A DNA stretch of 6,783 bases from Terriglobia bacterium (GTDB taxonomy: Bacteria > Acidobacteriota > Terriglobia > UBA7540). The stretch is from positions 1 to 6,783 of the forward strand of contig JASHTZ010000123.1 of NCBI GenBank assembly GCA_030040295.1, in the 5' to 3' direction. The notes beneath the pieces were generated by a model, which was not told the DNA's origin, ran no database searches, and was given only the letters and a program-made list of their open reading frames with translations. Both the position numbers and the translations under genes were made by a program. Below are positions 5,884 to 6,783 of this stretch, piece after piece (the stretch's first letter is position 1; each line of letters begins with the position of its first letter).

Positions 5884-6693
5884 GTGACCGAATCCCTGGG
5901 ACAAAGACTTCTCCGACGGCGTTTTCCGGCGTTGGTACTGACGACCGCCCTTTTATCTGTGGGCGTCGTCCAGGCGAAAAAGAAGAAGCAGCCTCCACCC
6001 ACCGGCCTGCCCGCACAAATTCTAAGTTTGGCAAGGCAACTTCCCGGCGTGATGTTGGAAGACGCTGGCCCCATCACCAGCCAGATCCAGAAGCTGGTCG
6101 TGGACCACATGTCGGAGTGGATGGCCAATCGCACGCCCACGGACGTGGAGGCGCGCCGCGAACTGGAAAGCGTTTTTTCGCTTCTGCACTATCCCTTGGT
6201 GGGAAATCCCGCCACCTTCCAACAGCTTTGGAAGGGTCAAATCATCATCGGCGCGGGGTACACACTCGGGTGGACTGATTACGATCGCCAGAATGTGGTG
6301 GCGATCTATTCCTGTAGCCAGGGCAAATGCCATCTGGCGACCATCACCAACTTCGTTCCCCGCACGGATCTGCACTACGTCACACTCCCCCAGATTGCCT
6401 GGGATGACATGCGTTTTTTCATTTACGGTGTCCGCCCTGGCAAGAGCCAACTGCGCCTCTCCGCAATTCTGTATTCCTTTGACGGCCGGAATCTCAAGCC
6501 GCTTTGGCAGGGCCTGGACCTCTACGATGGAGAGATGAGCGTCGAGAACGACAAAGTGACCATTAAGTACTTGAAAGAGGATGAGTACGTGCACGCGGTG
6601 GAGAGAGGGGGCAAACCGCCGCGCCACCAAGCCACCTACCAACTCACCGCCGCGGGAATGAAACTGTTGGACGACCACGAAATTCCATTCTGA
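5884..6693 (+). CDS. Putative exported protein of unknown function (269 aa)
   Basis: The start is a GTG at 5884 with AGGA (5874-5877) six bases upstream. The N-terminus looks like a Sec signal peptide: basic residues RRR at 11-13, a hydrophobic core at about 15-29, and a likely cleavage after V-Q-A31, followed by a KKKK patch. The RRRF sequence loosely resembles a twin-arginine motif, but the following residues do not fit well. The mature part has helical stretches (44-102) and then a strand-rich, aromatic region (117-260) with alternating polar and hydrophobic residues, including IIIGAGYTLGWTDYD (119-133) and TYQLTAAGMKLL (251-262). Two cysteines, C144 and C149, are placed so that they could form a disulfide in the periplasm. 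There is no lipobox and no further membrane segment. I do not recognise the family. It lies 81 bases after the dehydrogenase, beyond the palindrome. Confidence 0.85.
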   Translation: MTESLGQRLLRRRFPALVLTTALLSVGVVQAKKKKQPPPTGLPAQILSLARQLPGVMLEDAGPITSQIQKLVVDHMSEWMANRTPTDVEARRELESVFSLLHYPLVGNPATFQQLWKGQIIIGAGYTLGWTDYDRQNVVAIYSCSQGKCHLATITNFVPRTDLHYVTLPQIAWDDMRFFIYGVRPGKSQLRLSAILYSFDGRNLKPLWQGLDLYDGEMSVENDKVTIKYLKEDEYVHAVERGGKPPRHQATYQLTAAGMKLLDDHEIPF

Positions 6694-6735
6694 ATCGAAT
6701 CGCCCCGCCGGCATACCCTTTGTAAAACAGCTTTT

Positions 6736-6740
6736 GGAGG
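6736..6740 (+). promoter_or_regulatory. Strong ribosome binding site before the ATG at 6748
   Basis: GGAGG, continued by more G residues, ends seven bases before an ATG. This is the best Shine-Dalgarno match in the window and is the reason for calling a gene start here. Confidence 0.55.
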
Positions 6741-6747
6741 GGGATTT

Positions 6748-6783
6748 ATGCTTGCGAGCCGCTCGCCCGCCGCATATACTCGT
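6748..6783 (+). CDS. Probable 5' end of a gene cut by the window edge
   Basis: The ATG at 6748 opens a frame that reads M-L-A-S-R-S-P-A-A-Y-T-R and runs off the end without a stop. Support is the strong ribosome binding site and the position 54 bases after the preceding stop on the same strand. Twelve residues are too few to name a family. Confidence 0.45.
   Translation, partial: MLASRSPAAYTR

Noticed and set aside
6022..6714. Long open frame on the minus strand opposite the exported protein
   Set aside because: The plus-strand frame has a ribosome binding site and signal peptide; the antisense frame has neither and looks like a shadow.

Overview
The window is a moderately GC-rich stretch of bacterial chromosome that most likely comes from an Acidobacteriota member. 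The main reason is the first gene, which has the full layout of the VWFA-related domain family that is expanded in Acidobacteria. Degenerate 7-bp tandem repeats and a GC-rich palindrome between genes also fit genomes of that kind, though this second argument rests on memory and not on a search.

Layout, left to right. Bases 1-900 (+) hold the 3' part of a VWA-domain protein whose start lies outside the window. It converges on purH (2450-897, minus), the bifunctional enzyme for the last two steps of IMP synthesis; the two stop codons overlap by 4 bases. A 217-bp gap (2451-2667) holds a likely purH -10 box and two heptad-repeat blocks in inverted orientation. Next comes a small charged protein of unknown function (3225-2668, minus). 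Divergent from it, across a short promoter region, is selA (3261-4745, +), L-seryl-tRNA(Sec) selenium transferase. After a 100-bp gap bounded by another inverted pair of degenerate heptad repeats comes a zinc-dependent medium-chain dehydrogenase (4846-5802, +). A cloverleaf-like palindrome (5804-5857) separates it from a putative exported protein of unknown function (5884-6693, +). The last 36 bases hold the likely start of another gene with a strong ribosome binding site at 6736-6740.

The genes do not form one pathway. purH is purine housekeeping, and selA implies that the organism makes selenocysteine, but selB, selD, selC and any convincing selenoprotein are absent here. The dehydrogenase and exported protein lie downstream of selA on the same strand and may be co-transcribed with it, although the repeats between them make that uncertain.

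I see no defence island, phage, transposase, CRISPR array or RNA gene. The most interesting items are non-coding: the heptad-repeat pairs, the palindrome, and back-to-back -35-like hexamers between the divergent genes. A further curiosity is that a single TGA, followed at once by a hairpin, separates two same-frame reading frames close to selA. I judge that most likely coincidental, but it can be tested.
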